A stretch of DNA of 64,000 bases from Candidatus Propionivibrio dominans (GTDB lineage Bacteria; Pseudomonadota; Gammaproteobacteria; Burkholderiales; Rhodocyclaceae): NCBI GenBank assembly GCA_016709335.1, contig JADJNC010000015.1:1-64000 (forward strand). Direction: 5' to 3'. Positions 7,809 through 15,299 of the stretch are shown in pieces. The notes under the pieces were generated by a model, which did no database searches, was not told the origin of the DNA, and saw nothing but the letters and a program-made list of their open reading frames with translations. The first letter of the stretch is position 1; each line of letters starts with the position of its first letter. The translations under genes and the position numbers were made by a program.

Positions 7809-8129
7809 CGCGCGTAGCCAAAAAGGGATTAAAAGTCAAGACCAATGGGTTACGAGGACAGGGTAAATTTGCTCTAGAAACCCATCGTCATTCCGGCGAA
7901 GGCCGGAATCCAGATGTGTACAACGGATCAAGATGTTTGTAAAACTGTTTTGATTAACGAACTGGATTCCGGGTCAAGCCCGGAATGACGATAATTGAAT
8001 GAGTTAGCGTTAGAACGAATTTATCCTGCTTAAGATGAAGTCACTTGGTTAAGCTCTTGTTTTTCTTGGTGGAACTTGGTGTCCTTTGTGCCTTGGTGGT
8101 GAAGCTCTTGCTTTTAACATGCCACGACA
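7809..8129. other. Intergenic region made of two repeat types
   Basis: Between moeB and the next minus-strand gene there is no coding region I trust. It holds the palindrome pair at 7886-7990 and a half copy of an inverted-repeat family at about 8074-8102. Confidence 0.6.
7886..7990. repeat. Paired CATTCCGG/CCGGAATG palindromes
   Basis: GTCATTCCGGCGAAGGCCGG (hairpin with GAAG loop, 7886-7913) and a second hairpin, CTGGATTCCGGGTC..., at 7962-7990 are inverted to each other, ending in CGTCATTCCGG and its complement. This is a REP-like intergenic repeat type that is common in betaproteobacterial genomes (from memory). Confidence 0.7.
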
Positions 8130-8555
8130 TTACTTGTATTCGCGCCATTCCGGCGGCGTGTCGTCGTGGTCGCCGTGCGGGTGGCGTTCCCAGGCGTGGG
8201 TGTAGGCCTCGTGCTGCGACTTCTTGAGCAGTCGGTGCGGTGCGTCGAGGTTGTGCAACTGGGTTTCCTCGACGTAGTAGATCAGTGCGCGCATCATCTT
8301 GCTCATCAGCGTGTTGTCGAGGTGGTAACCCTTGTCTTCGAGCGTTCCTTCGATCTCCTCCAGCGAATGCTCATGCAGATCGTAAGCCACGCCGACCGCC
8401 CGGCGCTCGACGTGAGCCTGAACTTCCAGATGCTCCAGTTTGCCGAGGAAGTCGGACGCTTCGGGCACCTGTCCGGGCGGGAACTTGGAAAACAGAACAT
8501 TGCGTTCCTTGCGGATCGGTGCCGATTTGTGCGGCGTGGCCTTTGCTCGTTTCAT
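8130..8555 (-). CDS. Small conserved protein of unknown function
   Basis: 141 residues, directly downstream of ctpA on the same strand (24-bp gap), so probably co-transcribed. The N-terminus is basic (KRAKATPHKSAPIRKERNV). The middle has FSKFPPGQVPEASDFLGKLE, a possible start of an alpha/beta metal-binding-like fold (LEVQAHVERRAVGVAYDLHEHSLEEIEGTLEDKGYHLD), and the C-terminus is His-rich (HAWERHPHGDHDD). The V-x-Y-D-L..LEEIEGTLEDKG pattern is reminiscent of ferredoxin-like HMA folds but has no CxxC, so I do not assign metal transport. No signal peptide or membrane segment is seen. Real gene likely; function not known to me. Confidence 0.6.
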   Translation of the reverse strand: MKRAKATPHKSAPIRKERNVLFSKFPPGQVPEASDFLGKLEHLEVQAHVERRAVGVAYDLHEHSLEEIEGTLEDKGYHLDNTLMSKMMRALIYYVEETQLHNLDAPHRLLKKSQHEAYTHAWERHPHGDHDDTPPEWREYK

Positions 8556-8578
8556 GTTTCGCTTCCGCGGGGGATCGC

Positions 8579-9979
8579 CTACGGCTTGTTCTGCATGATC
8601 TGCAGACCCTTGAGCAGGTTGAACGCCTGGTTGAGTTGGTAGTCCTTCTTCGAAGCCAGTTCGCGGCTCGGCGGTTCAGACGGCTCATCGCCCTCATCCT
8701 TGCCCGGACTGCTCTTCGGCTTGGCTGGCGCCTTGCTTTGCGGCTTGGCCGGTGTCGCTGCATCCTTTTCATTGTTGTTTTCCAGATGCTTCTCAAGGTC
8801 GGCTTCGCGCAGGCGCGTTGAAGAACTGCCGTTGGCGCTTTCCTCGACGACGATGTCGGGAACGATGCCTTTGGCCTGAATTGAACGACCGGATGGAGTG
8901 AAGTAGCGCGCTGTCGTCAGCTTGATGGCCGTTTTTCCGGGCAGCGGCAGAACGGTTTGTACCGAGCCTTTGCCAAAGCTTGTGGTGCCCATGACGACCG
9001 CCCGCTTATGATCCTGCAGCGCACCGGCAACGATTTCGGAGGCCGAAGCCGAACCACCGTTGATCAGCACGACCATCGGTACCTTGCGTACTTCGGCCGG
9101 CAGATTCTTGATGTAGTCTTCCTTGCTGCCGCGCAGGTAATCCTCGGGCAATGTGTAGAAGCGGTGCTTGGCATCCGGCGTGCGGCCATCGGTTGAAGTG
9201 ACCAGCGTGTTTGGCGGCAGGAAGGCAGCCGATACGCCAACGGCCATGTTCAGCAGACCGCCCGGATCGTTGCGCAGGTCGAGCACCAGGCCCTTGAGCG
9301 GACCTTGTTTGTAGAGATCGTTCAGGTGTTTGACCAGCGCCGCCGCCGTGTTTTCCTGGAACGAGGTTACGCGCAGATAGCCATAGCCGTCTTCGACAAG
9401 CTTGGATTTGACACTCTGTACCTTGATGACTTCGCGTGTCAGCGTGATCTCGATCGGTTTGCTTTCACCCTTGCGCAGGATGGAAAGCCTGATCTGGGTC
9501 TTGGGTTTGCCGCGCATGCGTTTGACGGCCTCGGAGAGCGTCATCCCTTTGACCAGCGTGTCGTCGAGCTTGAAAATCAGGTCGCCGGATTTGACACCGC
9601 CGCGATCGGCGGGGGAGTCCTCGATCGGCGAAACGACCTTGACCAGTCCGTCTTCCATGCCGACTTCAATACCGAGTCCGCCAAATTCACCCTGGGTTCC
9701 CACCTGCAGATCCTTGTAGGCGTCGGCGTCCAGATACGACGAGTGCGGATCCAGATTGGAGAGCATGCCGCTGATGGCATTGGTAATCATTTTCTTGTCG
9801 TCGACCGGCTCGACATAGCCCTGTTTGATGGCGTTGAATACCTCGGCAAAGGTACGCAGCTCCTCGATCGGAAGACTGACGCGCGTTTCCTTTTCGGCGA
9901 TTGCCGAAAACTGCAGGCTGATCAGAATGCCGCCCACCAATCCGGCGCAAATCAGCCCGGTTTGCTTCAACTTACCCAT
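8579..9979 (-). CDS. ctpA: Carboxy-terminal processing protease (S41 family)
   Basis: 466 residues. N-terminal hydrophobic signal or anchor (residues ~8-28), a helical region with LSNLDPHSSYLD, a PDZ domain (~95-180, GLGIEVGMEDGLVKVVSPIE..SPADRGGVKSGD), then the S41 catalytic core: DLRNDPGGLL, NGGSASASEIVAGALQD with the likely catalytic Ser at about 312, and GTTSFGKGSVQTVLPL with Lys near 337. The C-terminal tail (from ~395) is low-complexity Pro/Lys/Glu-rich. Family role: periplasmic cleavage of proteins at C-terminal residues, including cell-wall enzymes or their regulators. The gene lies 21 bp after envC, which suggests a shared role in envelope remodelling (inference from context). Confidence 0.92.
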   Translation of the reverse strand: MGKLKQTGLICAGLVGGILISLQFSAIAEKETRVSLPIEELRTFAEVFNAIKQGYVEPVDDKKMITNAISGMLSNLDPHSSYLDADAYKDLQVGTQGEFGGLGIEVGMEDGLVKVVSPIEDSPADRGGVKSGDLIFKLDDTLVKGMTLSEAVKRMRGKPKTQIRLSILRKGESKPIEITLTREVIKVQSVKSKLVEDGYGYLRVTSFQENTAAALVKHLNDLYKQGPLKGLVLDLRNDPGGLLNMAVGVSAAFLPPNTLVTSTDGRTPDAKHRFYTLPEDYLRGSKEDYIKNLPAEVRKVPMVVLINGGSASASEIVAGALQDHKRAVVMGTTSFGKGSVQTVLPLPGKTAIKLTTARYFTPSGRSIQAKGIVPDIVVEESANGSSSTRLREADLEKHLENNNEKDAATPAKPQSKAPAKPKSSPGKDEGDEPSEPPSRELASKKDYQLNQAFNLLKGLQIMQNKP

Positions 9980-10000
9980 CGAGTTGACTCCAAGACAATA

Positions 10001-11365
10001 TCATTTCAGATTGACCCATTTCAGCGGGTCGAGCGGCTGCCCCTGATGACGCAGTTCAAAGTATAAACCTGATTCCGGATTTCCACCGCTGTTCCCCACG
10101 GCGGCGATCGTTTCGCCCCCGCGCAGGGTGTCGCCGACCTGTTTCAGCAGGGCATCGTTATTGCCATAGATCGACAGATAACTGCTGCCGTGGTCGACGA
10201 TCATGAGATTGCCGAAACCGCGCATCCACTCGGCAAATACGACACGTCCAGCGGCAATAGCCTTGACTTCGCTACCCGGGGTGGCACGGATAAACAGTCC
10301 TTTCCAGGTGCCGCCTTCCTGCCTGGCGCCACCAAAACGGTTGCTGACCAGCCCCCGCGCCGGCAAGCGCAACTCGCCTTTCAGGCGCGCAAAGCTTCCG
10401 GCCGGCGCCGCTTCCGGCGTGCTTTCGTTTCTGATCTCCGCGCCCGACGGTGGTTCCGACGGTGAACGCTTGCTCGTTTGCGGCGGCGTTTTACGTGGTA
10501 CTTCACGACGCGGGGCGGGCTTCGTGGCAATGATCCTGGCCAGCCGTTCGATCAGTTGCGAAAGCTGCTTCTCGTCGCGTTGCAGATTACCGATGGTACG
10601 CCGCTGCTCCGCAATCTGTGCCGAGATCTTCTCCAGCACCGCCTTGCGCTGCTCGCGCTGGGCAACAAGTTTGCCGTGTTGCTCCTTCTGCCTGGACTCG
10701 ATGGTGGCCATTTCCTCGGCACGCTCCCGGGTATCCGAGGCGAGCGCCTGTTGACGCTGCAATGTGCTTTCGATTTCGTGCAGGAGCTGGCTGCGCGCAC
10801 GGCCGACGGCGGCCAGGTAATACAGATCGCGAGCCACCTGGTTCGGGTCGTCACCGTTGAGCAACAGCCGCAGCGCATCGGGGTTGCCCTGCAGGTATTG
10901 ACGATAGACCAGCTTTTCCAGTTGGGCCTGCTGCTTGTGCAGCCGGTTTTCCAGTTCTTTCGACTGGCTGTCCAGATCTTTCAGTGAGGCCTGAAGTTTG
11001 CTGCGCTGAGTCGCCAGTTGTTGCAAATCGCGCTGGGTGTGCGAGATTTCCTGCTCGATCTCCTTCAACTGGTCGGCACTGTCGGCGCGCTTGCCTTCGG
11101 CGGCGGCCATTCCCTTGCGCAGCACTTCGATCTGTCCGCGCAGCTCTTTCAGGTCGCCTTTTTTCTCGGCGACTTCGGCTTTCGTTGGCGGGGTGCCTTG
11201 CTTTTCCCTGGCCAGCGTCGGTGCGCAGAGCAGCCAGAGCGAGCCAGTCAGGCCCAGGAGAAGCAGCGCCCGATTGGAGAAAACAGGCCCTCGCTTGCCC
11301 CTGGCAGGCGGCCTTTGACTGTCTTTCCGAGGGGCTTGTATTCTTGCTTTGCTGAAGGGTTGCAT
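10001..11365 (-). CDS. envC: EnvC-like murein hydrolase activator (coiled coil + LytM/M23 domain)
   Basis: 454 residues. Hydrophobic N-terminal segment (~29-50), long coiled coil (~60-280, many Leu/Glu/Gln heptads), Pro/Ser-rich linker (~290-330), C-terminal LytM domain (~335-454). The domain ends with SGLYFELRHQGQPLDPLKWV, and the usual first zinc ligand is replaced (GLFIRATPGSEV). Typical M23 HxxxD and HxH ligands are therefore absent, as in E. coli EnvC, which activates amidases AmiA/AmiB rather than cutting peptidoglycan itself. It is the first gene of the minus-strand set envC-ctpA-small gene. A role in daughter-cell separation is inferred from the family. Confidence 0.85.
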   Translation of the reverse strand: MQPFSKARIQAPRKDSQRPPARGKRGPVFSNRALLLLGLTGSLWLLCAPTLAREKQGTPPTKAEVAEKKGDLKELRGQIEVLRKGMAAAEGKRADSADQLKEIEQEISHTQRDLQQLATQRSKLQASLKDLDSQSKELENRLHKQQAQLEKLVYRQYLQGNPDALRLLLNGDDPNQVARDLYYLAAVGRARSQLLHEIESTLQRQQALASDTRERAEEMATIESRQKEQHGKLVAQREQRKAVLEKISAQIAEQRRTIGNLQRDEKQLSQLIERLARIIATKPAPRREVPRKTPPQTSKRSPSEPPSGAEIRNESTPEAAPAGSFARLKGELRLPARGLVSNRFGGARQEGGTWKGLFIRATPGSEVKAIAAGRVVFAEWMRGFGNLMIVDHGSSYLSIYGNNDALLKQVGDTLRGGETIAAVGNSGGNPESGLYFELRHQGQPLDPLKWVNLK

Positions 11366-11418
11366 GCGAGTGTCGAGGGGTATTGCCTTGGGGACGCCCC
11401 CCGGATCGTTAATTATTC

Positions 11419-11424
11419 TATAAT
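11419..11424 (+). promoter_or_regulatory. Candidate -10 box before the ArsR-type gene
   Basis: A perfect TATAAT lies 31 bases before the GTG start at 11456, inside an AT-rich stretch (GTTAATTATTCTATAATGAT) that also has partial dyad symmetry, as expected for an autoregulated ArsR-family operator. No good -35 box is seen at 16-18 bp. Confidence 0.35.
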
Positions 11425-11455
11425 GATTCCTCGAACTTAACGAGTATCAGGCATC

Positions 11456-11764
11456 GTGGCAATACAGGTCAGTCTCATCGACAAGCAGGAGCACATCGAA
11501 CAGGCAGCGCGCGCGCTCAAGTCAATTTCGCATCCGCTGCGACTCAAGATACTTTGCGTGGTCGGCGATCAGGAGGCTTGTGTCCAGGAGATCGTCGAGG
11601 CCGTCGGTACTTCGCAAAGCAATATCTCCCAGCATCTGGCCATCTTGCGTGACAAGGGCGTGCTGCTTACGCGCAAGGAAGCCAACCGTGTCTACTATCG
11701 GGTGGGTGATGCGCGTACCTTGCAGTTGATCGGCATGATGCGCGAGGTTTTCTGCGGTGGCTAG
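11456..11764 (+). CDS. ArsR/SmtB-family winged-helix regulator
   Basis: 102 residues from GTG. Winged-helix fold: ALKSISHPLRLKILCVVGDQ, CVQEIVEAVGTSQSNISQHL (recognition helix), then the wing LTRKEANRVYYRVGD. Cys residues in ILCVV, in EACVQEI (the position of the ELCVCDL metal box of ArsR/SmtB) and in the C-terminal FCGG could sense metals or thiol oxidation. It lies about 75 bp upstream of rhodanese and glutaredoxin genes on the same strand, so a redox- or sulfur-linked regulon is plausible (inference). The specific ligand is not deducible. Confidence 0.8.
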   Translation: MAIQVSLIDKQEHIEQAARALKSISHPLRLKILCVVGDQEACVQEIVEAVGTSQSNISQHLAILRDKGVLLTRKEANRVYYRVGDARTLQLIGMMREVFCGG

Positions 11765-11838
11765 TCTGGCCGGTCTTGTCCGCGTGTCGTGATCTGCGTG
11801 TCGTGATCTGATTCCCCGGCGCATGTCTTTTACTTTCA

Positions 11839-12279
11839 TTGCAGTCTCTGGAGCCTGGCTTGGAATTCATTCAGCAAAATATTTATCTGGTAGCCATTGC
11901 CGTCATCAGCGGCACCATGCTGGCGGTCTTGTCGTTTCGCCGGCCTGGCGACAGCAATGCGTTGACGGCGACCCAGGCCACCCTGTTGATCAATCGCGAG
12001 AATGCCCAGATCGTCGACGTGCGCGAGCATGATGAGTACGTGGCCGGACATCTGCCCGAATCGCGCCATATTCCTGCTGGCCGGCTTGAAGAACGTGCCG
12101 GCGAACTCGACAAGCTCAAGGACACCCCACTGATCCTGATTTGTCAGACCGGAGCGCGTTCAACAGGCGCCTGCAAGCAACTGGCCAAACTCGGTTTCAG
12201 CAAAGTGCACAATCTTGATGGCGGAATCAATGCCTGGCGCGCAGCCGGTCTGCCGCTCAAGAAAGGGTCGAAAAAATGA
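11839..12279 (+). CDS. Membrane-anchored rhodanese-domain protein
   Basis: 146 residues from TTG 11839; a TTG at 11860 is an alternative. One N-terminal membrane helix (IYLVAIAVISGTMLAVLSF) precedes a rhodanese domain (~40-140). Signature parts: AQIVDVREHDEYVAGHLPES, and the active-site loop ICQTGARSTGACKQL with Cys as the persulfide-carrying residue (CxxGxR). Such proteins handle sulfane sulfur or thiols. The stop overlaps the glutaredoxin start (ATG 12276), indicating coupled translation, and the upstream ArsR-type regulator suggests control by redox or thiol state. Confidence 0.85.
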   Translation: MQSLEPGLEFIQQNIYLVAIAVISGTMLAVLSFRRPGDSNALTATQATLLINRENAQIVDVREHDEYVAGHLPESRHIPAGRLEERAGELDKLKDTPLILICQTGARSTGACKQLAKLGFSKVHNLDGGINAWRAAGLPLKKGSKK

Positions 12280-12551
12280 GTGCGGTGCCGCGCGTGCTGA
12301 TGTACTCGACGGCGGTTTGCCCCTTCTGCGTGCGGGCCGAGCAACTGTTGCGCGCGCGCGGTGTCGCCGAAATCGAAAAAGTGCGTGTCGATCTCGATCC
12401 GGAACGTCGTGCCGAGATGATGGAAAAGACGGCGCGCCGTACCGTTCCACAAATCTACATTGGCGATACCCATGTCGGCGGTTGCGATGAACTGTTCGCT
12501 CTCGATCACGCCGGCAAACTTCTTCCCCTGCTGTCCGGCGATACGCTCTGA
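12276..12551 (+). CDS. grxC: Glutaredoxin 3-type (GrxC)
   Basis: 91 residues, single glutaredoxin domain: MYSTAVCPFCVRAEQLL with the CPFC dithiol active site (usual CPYC), RTVPQIYIGDTHVGG with the cis-Pro and GSH-binding loop, then GCDELFALDHAGKL. It reduces protein disulfides and glutathione mixed disulfides in the cytoplasm. It begins inside the rhodanese stop (4-nt overlap) and is followed after 63 bp by secB, an order common in proteobacteria (grxC-secB-gpsA). Confidence 0.92.
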   Translation: MSAVPRVLMYSTAVCPFCVRAEQLLRARGVAEIEKVRVDLDPERRAEMMEKTARRTVPQIYIGDTHVGGCDELFALDHAGKLLPLLSGDTL

Positions 12552-12614
12552 CCGGCTGAGCGTGCGGCGGACTGTTTCTTCGATATTCAAATTTTACCAA
12601 CCAAGAGACTCATC

Positions 12615-13097
12615 ATGACTCAACAAGAAGCCCCCTCATTTGCCATTGAAAAACTCTACGTCAAGGATCTTTCGCTTGAGGTCCCGTCGGCTCCGGAAAT
12701 CTATCTGGAGCGTGAAAGCCCCGAAGTGAACATCCAGTTGCAGACCGCGATGAAGGGTCTTGGCGACGGCGCCTTTGAAGTTACCCTGACGGTCACGGTC
12801 ACCGCCAAGCTGGCCGAAAAAACCGTTTTCCTCGTCGAAGTCGGTCAGGCCGGCATCTTCCGCATCAAGAATGTGCCTGAAGACAACCTTGAGCCCATAC
12901 TCTCGATTGCCTGCCCGAACATCCTTTTCCCGTATGCCCGTGAATTGGTTTCCGATTCGATTACGCGCGCCGGTTTCGCGCCGGTTCTGTTGCAGCCGGT
13001 CAATTTTGAAGCCTTGTACGCCGCACGCGCCCAGCAGCAGCAAGCGGCGGCACTGGCGACCGAGTCAGTTGCCGAGGGTACGCCCACGATTCAGTAA
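12615..13097 (+). CDS. secB: Protein-export chaperone SecB
   Basis: 160 residues, typical length. It begins [20 protein letters not shown] and contains [13 protein letters not shown], the acidic beta-strand core [35 protein letters not shown] and [36 protein letters not shown], all hallmark SecB segments. It forms a homotetramer that keeps preproteins unfolded and hands them to SecA. The Gln/Ala-rich tail is variable. The next gene starts 14 bp later; gpsA follows in the usual secB neighbourhood. Confidence 0.95.
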   Translation: MTQQEAPSFAIEKLYVKDLSLEVPSAPEIYLERESPEVNIQLQTAMKGLGDGAFEVTLTVTVTAKLAEKTVFLVEVGQAGIFRIKNVPEDNLEPILSIACPNILFPYARELVSDSITRAGFAPVLLQPVNFEALYAARAQQQQAAALATESVAEGTPTIQ

Positions 13098-13110
13098 CGG
13101 AGTGTCTGCA

Positions 13111-13548
13111 ATGAAGCGTCTGCTGCCCCTGTTGCTCGCCGCTGCAGGTTTTACGATGCCGGCGATCGCCATCGAATACCGCACCGTGGATGCCGTCGCG
13201 GTGCTCTACGATGCGCCTTCCCAGCGCGGCAGCAAACTCTTCGTGATCAGGCGTGACACACCGGTTGAAGTGGTGGTCAGCCTCGAAGGCTGGTCCAAGG
13301 TGCGCGATGCCGAGGGTGGCCTGGCCTGGATCGAAAAAAAATACCTGTCCGAGAAGCGTTCGCTGATCGTCACCGTCGATCGGGCCGAGGTGCGGCAGAA
13401 AGCGGAAGAGAGCTCGCCGCTGGTATTCGAGGCTGAAAAGAACGTCGCGCTCGAGTATCTCGAAACGGTTCCCGGTGGCTGGATCCGGGTACGTCATCGC
13501 GACGGCCAGTCCGGCTTTGTGCGGGCCAATCAAATCTGGGGATTGTGA
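13111..13548 (+). CDS. Periplasmic SH3-domain protein
   Basis: 145 residues from ATG 13111. A signal peptide (MKRLLPLLLAAAGFTMPAIA, cleavage after ~20) is followed by two bacterial SH3 (SH3b) modules: VDAVAVLYDAPSQRGSKLFV..WSKVRDAEGGLAWIEKKYL, and VTVDRAEVRQKAEESSPLVF..WIRVRHRDGQSGFVRANQIW. SH3b domains usually bind cell-wall or protein peptide motifs. It sits between secB and gpsA, a position where such a gene is frequently found in Rhodocyclales-type genomes. It overlaps gpsA by 4 nt (GTGA). Precise role unknown. Confidence 0.8.
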   Translation: MKRLLPLLLAAAGFTMPAIAIEYRTVDAVAVLYDAPSQRGSKLFVIRRDTPVEVVVSLEGWSKVRDAEGGLAWIEKKYLSEKRSLIVTVDRAEVRQKAEESSPLVFEAEKNVALEYLETVPGGWIRVRHRDGQSGFVRANQIWGL

Positions 13549-14540
13549 GCGTGAATCTCACGGTCATTGCCGCGGGTGCCTGGGGAACGGCGCTGGCCAT
13601 CGCTTTCAGCGCCCGGCACCGCGTTACGCTGTGGACCCGTGAGGATGACGTTACGCAAACCATGCTCGCCGAGCGTGAGAACCGGCGCTTTTTTCCCGGT
13701 CATCGCCTGCCCGAGGCCTTGCGTATCGGAACGGTCTTTGATGCTTCGGTAGCCGACGCCGACCTGCTGCTGCTGGCTACACCGCTGATCGGTTTCCGCC
13801 CGACCCTGCGCCGCCTGCATGAAGCCCGTCTGGCGCGGCCATTGATCTGGGTATGCAAGGGGATGGAAGCGGAAACGGCAAAGCTCCCGCATCGGATCGT
13901 TGCCGAAGAGCTTGGCGAGGACGCCCTGTGTGGCGCGCTGAGCGGCCCCAGTTTTGCCGAGGAAGTAGGCAGGGGGCTGCCGACGGCGATCACCCTGGCG
14001 GCCAATGACCCTGCTTTTGCCCGGCAGACGGCGATCGAATTGCACAGTCATTGTCTGCGCATTTACGCCAATGACGACCTGCCTGGCGTTGAAGTCGGCG
14101 GTGCCGTCAAGAACGTGATGGCCATCGCCACCGGCATCTGCGACGGACTCGGTCTGGGTCTCAACGCGCGGGCCGCGCTGATGACGCGCGGACTGGCCGA
14201 AATCGCCCGCCTCGGCGTTGCGCTGGGCGGCCACCCGAATACCTTCATGGGGCTGGCCGGAATGGGCGACCTCATTCTGACCTGCACCGGTGACCTGTCG
14301 CGCAACCGGCAGGTGGGGCTGGCGCTGGCAGCCGGCAAGCGGCTGCCGCAGATTCTCGCCGATCTCGGACACGTCGCAGAAGGCGTCAGCACAGCGCGCG
14401 AAGTGGCGCGTCTAGCCGGGCACCTGGCAATCGAAATGCCGATCACGCAGGCGGTGAATGCGATTCTGTACCACGACGTTCCTGCCGCAGAGGCGGTTGA
14501 AGCCCTGCTTAACCGGGATCCGAAGCCGGAAATGCAGTAG
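13545..14540 (+). CDS. gpsA: NAD(P)-dependent glycerol-3-phosphate dehydrogenase
   Basis: 331 residues from GTG 13545, overlapping the previous stop. It reduces dihydroxyacetone phosphate to sn-glycerol 3-phosphate for phospholipid synthesis. Seen: the Rossmann start VIAAGAWGTALAIAFS, WVCKGMEAETAKLPH, LSGPSFAEEVGRGLPTA, the catalytic Lys region VGGAVKNVMAIATGICDGLGLGLNARAALMTRGLAEI, and FMGLAGMGDLILTCTGDLSRNRQVG. Oddly, the first Gly of the usual GAGAWG dinucleotide loop is Ala here (AAGAWG). The next gene, trmL, is on the opposite strand after a repeat. Confidence 0.93.
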   Translation: MSVNLTVIAAGAWGTALAIAFSARHRVTLWTREDDVTQTMLAERENRRFFPGHRLPEALRIGTVFDASVADADLLLLATPLIGFRPTLRRLHEARLARPLIWVCKGMEAETAKLPHRIVAEELGEDALCGALSGPSFAEEVGRGLPTAITLAANDPAFARQTAIELHSHCLRIYANDDLPGVEVGGAVKNVMAIATGICDGLGLGLNARAALMTRGLAEIARLGVALGGHPNTFMGLAGMGDLILTCTGDLSRNRQVGLALAAGKRLPQILADLGHVAEGVSTAREVARLAGHLAIEMPITQAVNAILYHDVPAAEAVEALLNRDPKPEMQ

Positions 14541-14553
14541 AGGCAAATGCGAT

Positions 14554-14737
14554 TTACCACGGAGAGCACGGAGAGCACAGAGAAAGGCTTTTCGTTTTTT
14601 TTATTTTCGTCGTGTTCTTCGTGCCTTGTGTTTTTTGTTCTACCTCCCCTTTACGACAACACAGAGCACAGAGAGCACAGAGAAAAGCATTTCGTTTTTT
14701 AGATTTTCTCCGTGTTCTCCGTGCTCTCCGTGGTTAA
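14554..14737. repeat. ORF-less inverted-repeat element (ACCACGGAGAGCACGGAG type)
   Basis: Begins TTACCACGGAGAGCACGGAG and ends with the inverted form CCGTGCTCTCCGTGGTTAA. In the middle an outward half copy (CGTCGTGTTCTTCGTGCC) and an inward half copy (CACAGAGCACAGAGAGCACA) meet, so it looks like two adjacent or partly deleted units. The same family flanks the GxxExxY gene at 17016-17469. No coding region inside. Confidence 0.75.
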
Positions 14738-14744
14738 CTTTGTT

Positions 14745-15221
14745 CTAAACCCCCTGCGCGAACCCCATTTGTCGCCACGCTTCGAACACCGTTACCGCTA
14801 CCGCGTTTGAAAGATTCAGACTGCGTTGTCCCGGCAGCATCGGCAGGCGCAGGCGCTGCGCTTCAGGAAATTCGGCCATCACCTCTGCCGGCAGTCCGCT
14901 CGTTTCACTCCCGAAGACAAACACATCGTCGATGCGGAAAACGGGTGTGTCGTAACGCGATCCACCACGCGTCGTAATGGCAAAGCGGCGACGCCCGGCC
15001 AATGCCGCTTTGCAGGCTTCCCAGTGCGGGTGCCGGAGGACGCGGGCAAACTCGTGATAATCGAGGCCGGCGCGCTTCAGCGAACGGTCTTCCCAGCGAA
15101 AACCAAGCGGTTCGACCAGGTGCAGTTCGGCGCCGGTATTCGCGCACAGACGGATGACGTTGCCGGTGTTCGGCGGGATCTCGGGTTGGAACAAAACAAC
15201 AGCAGTCAAAGCGTGCTCCAA
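14745..15221 (-). CDS. trmL: tRNA (cytidine/uridine-34-2'-O)-methyltransferase TrmL
   Basis: 158 residues, SPOUT superfamily. Signature parts: VLFQPEIPPNTGNVIRLCAN near the N-terminus, HLVEPLGF, FVFGSETSGLP, and the trefoil-knot C-terminus LPMLPGQRSLNLSNAVAVTV. It methylates the wobble ribose of tRNA-Leu isoacceptors using SAM. Convergent with gpsA; the start is 78 bp from mshE, which runs the other way, so the promoters of both probably lie in 15222-15299. Confidence 0.93.
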   Translation of the reverse strand: MEHALTAVVLFQPEIPPNTGNVIRLCANTGAELHLVEPLGFRWEDRSLKRAGLDYHEFARVLRHPHWEACKAALAGRRRFAITTRGGSRYDTPVFRIDDVFVFGSETSGLPAEVMAEFPEAQRLRLPMLPGQRSLNLSNAVAVTVFEAWRQMGFAQGV

Positions 15222-15299
15222 ATAATGCTTTTGTTATTTTTAAAATCAGCTAGAATCAGTGGATTAGCGTAATTACCTCTACAGTTACTGGAGCTTGCA

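Noticed and set aside
9305..10066. Long open frame on the plus strand opposite ctpA
   Set aside because: It lies fully antisense to a well-supported S41 protease gene and shows no domain or ribosome site; it is a shadow frame of GC-rich coding DNA.
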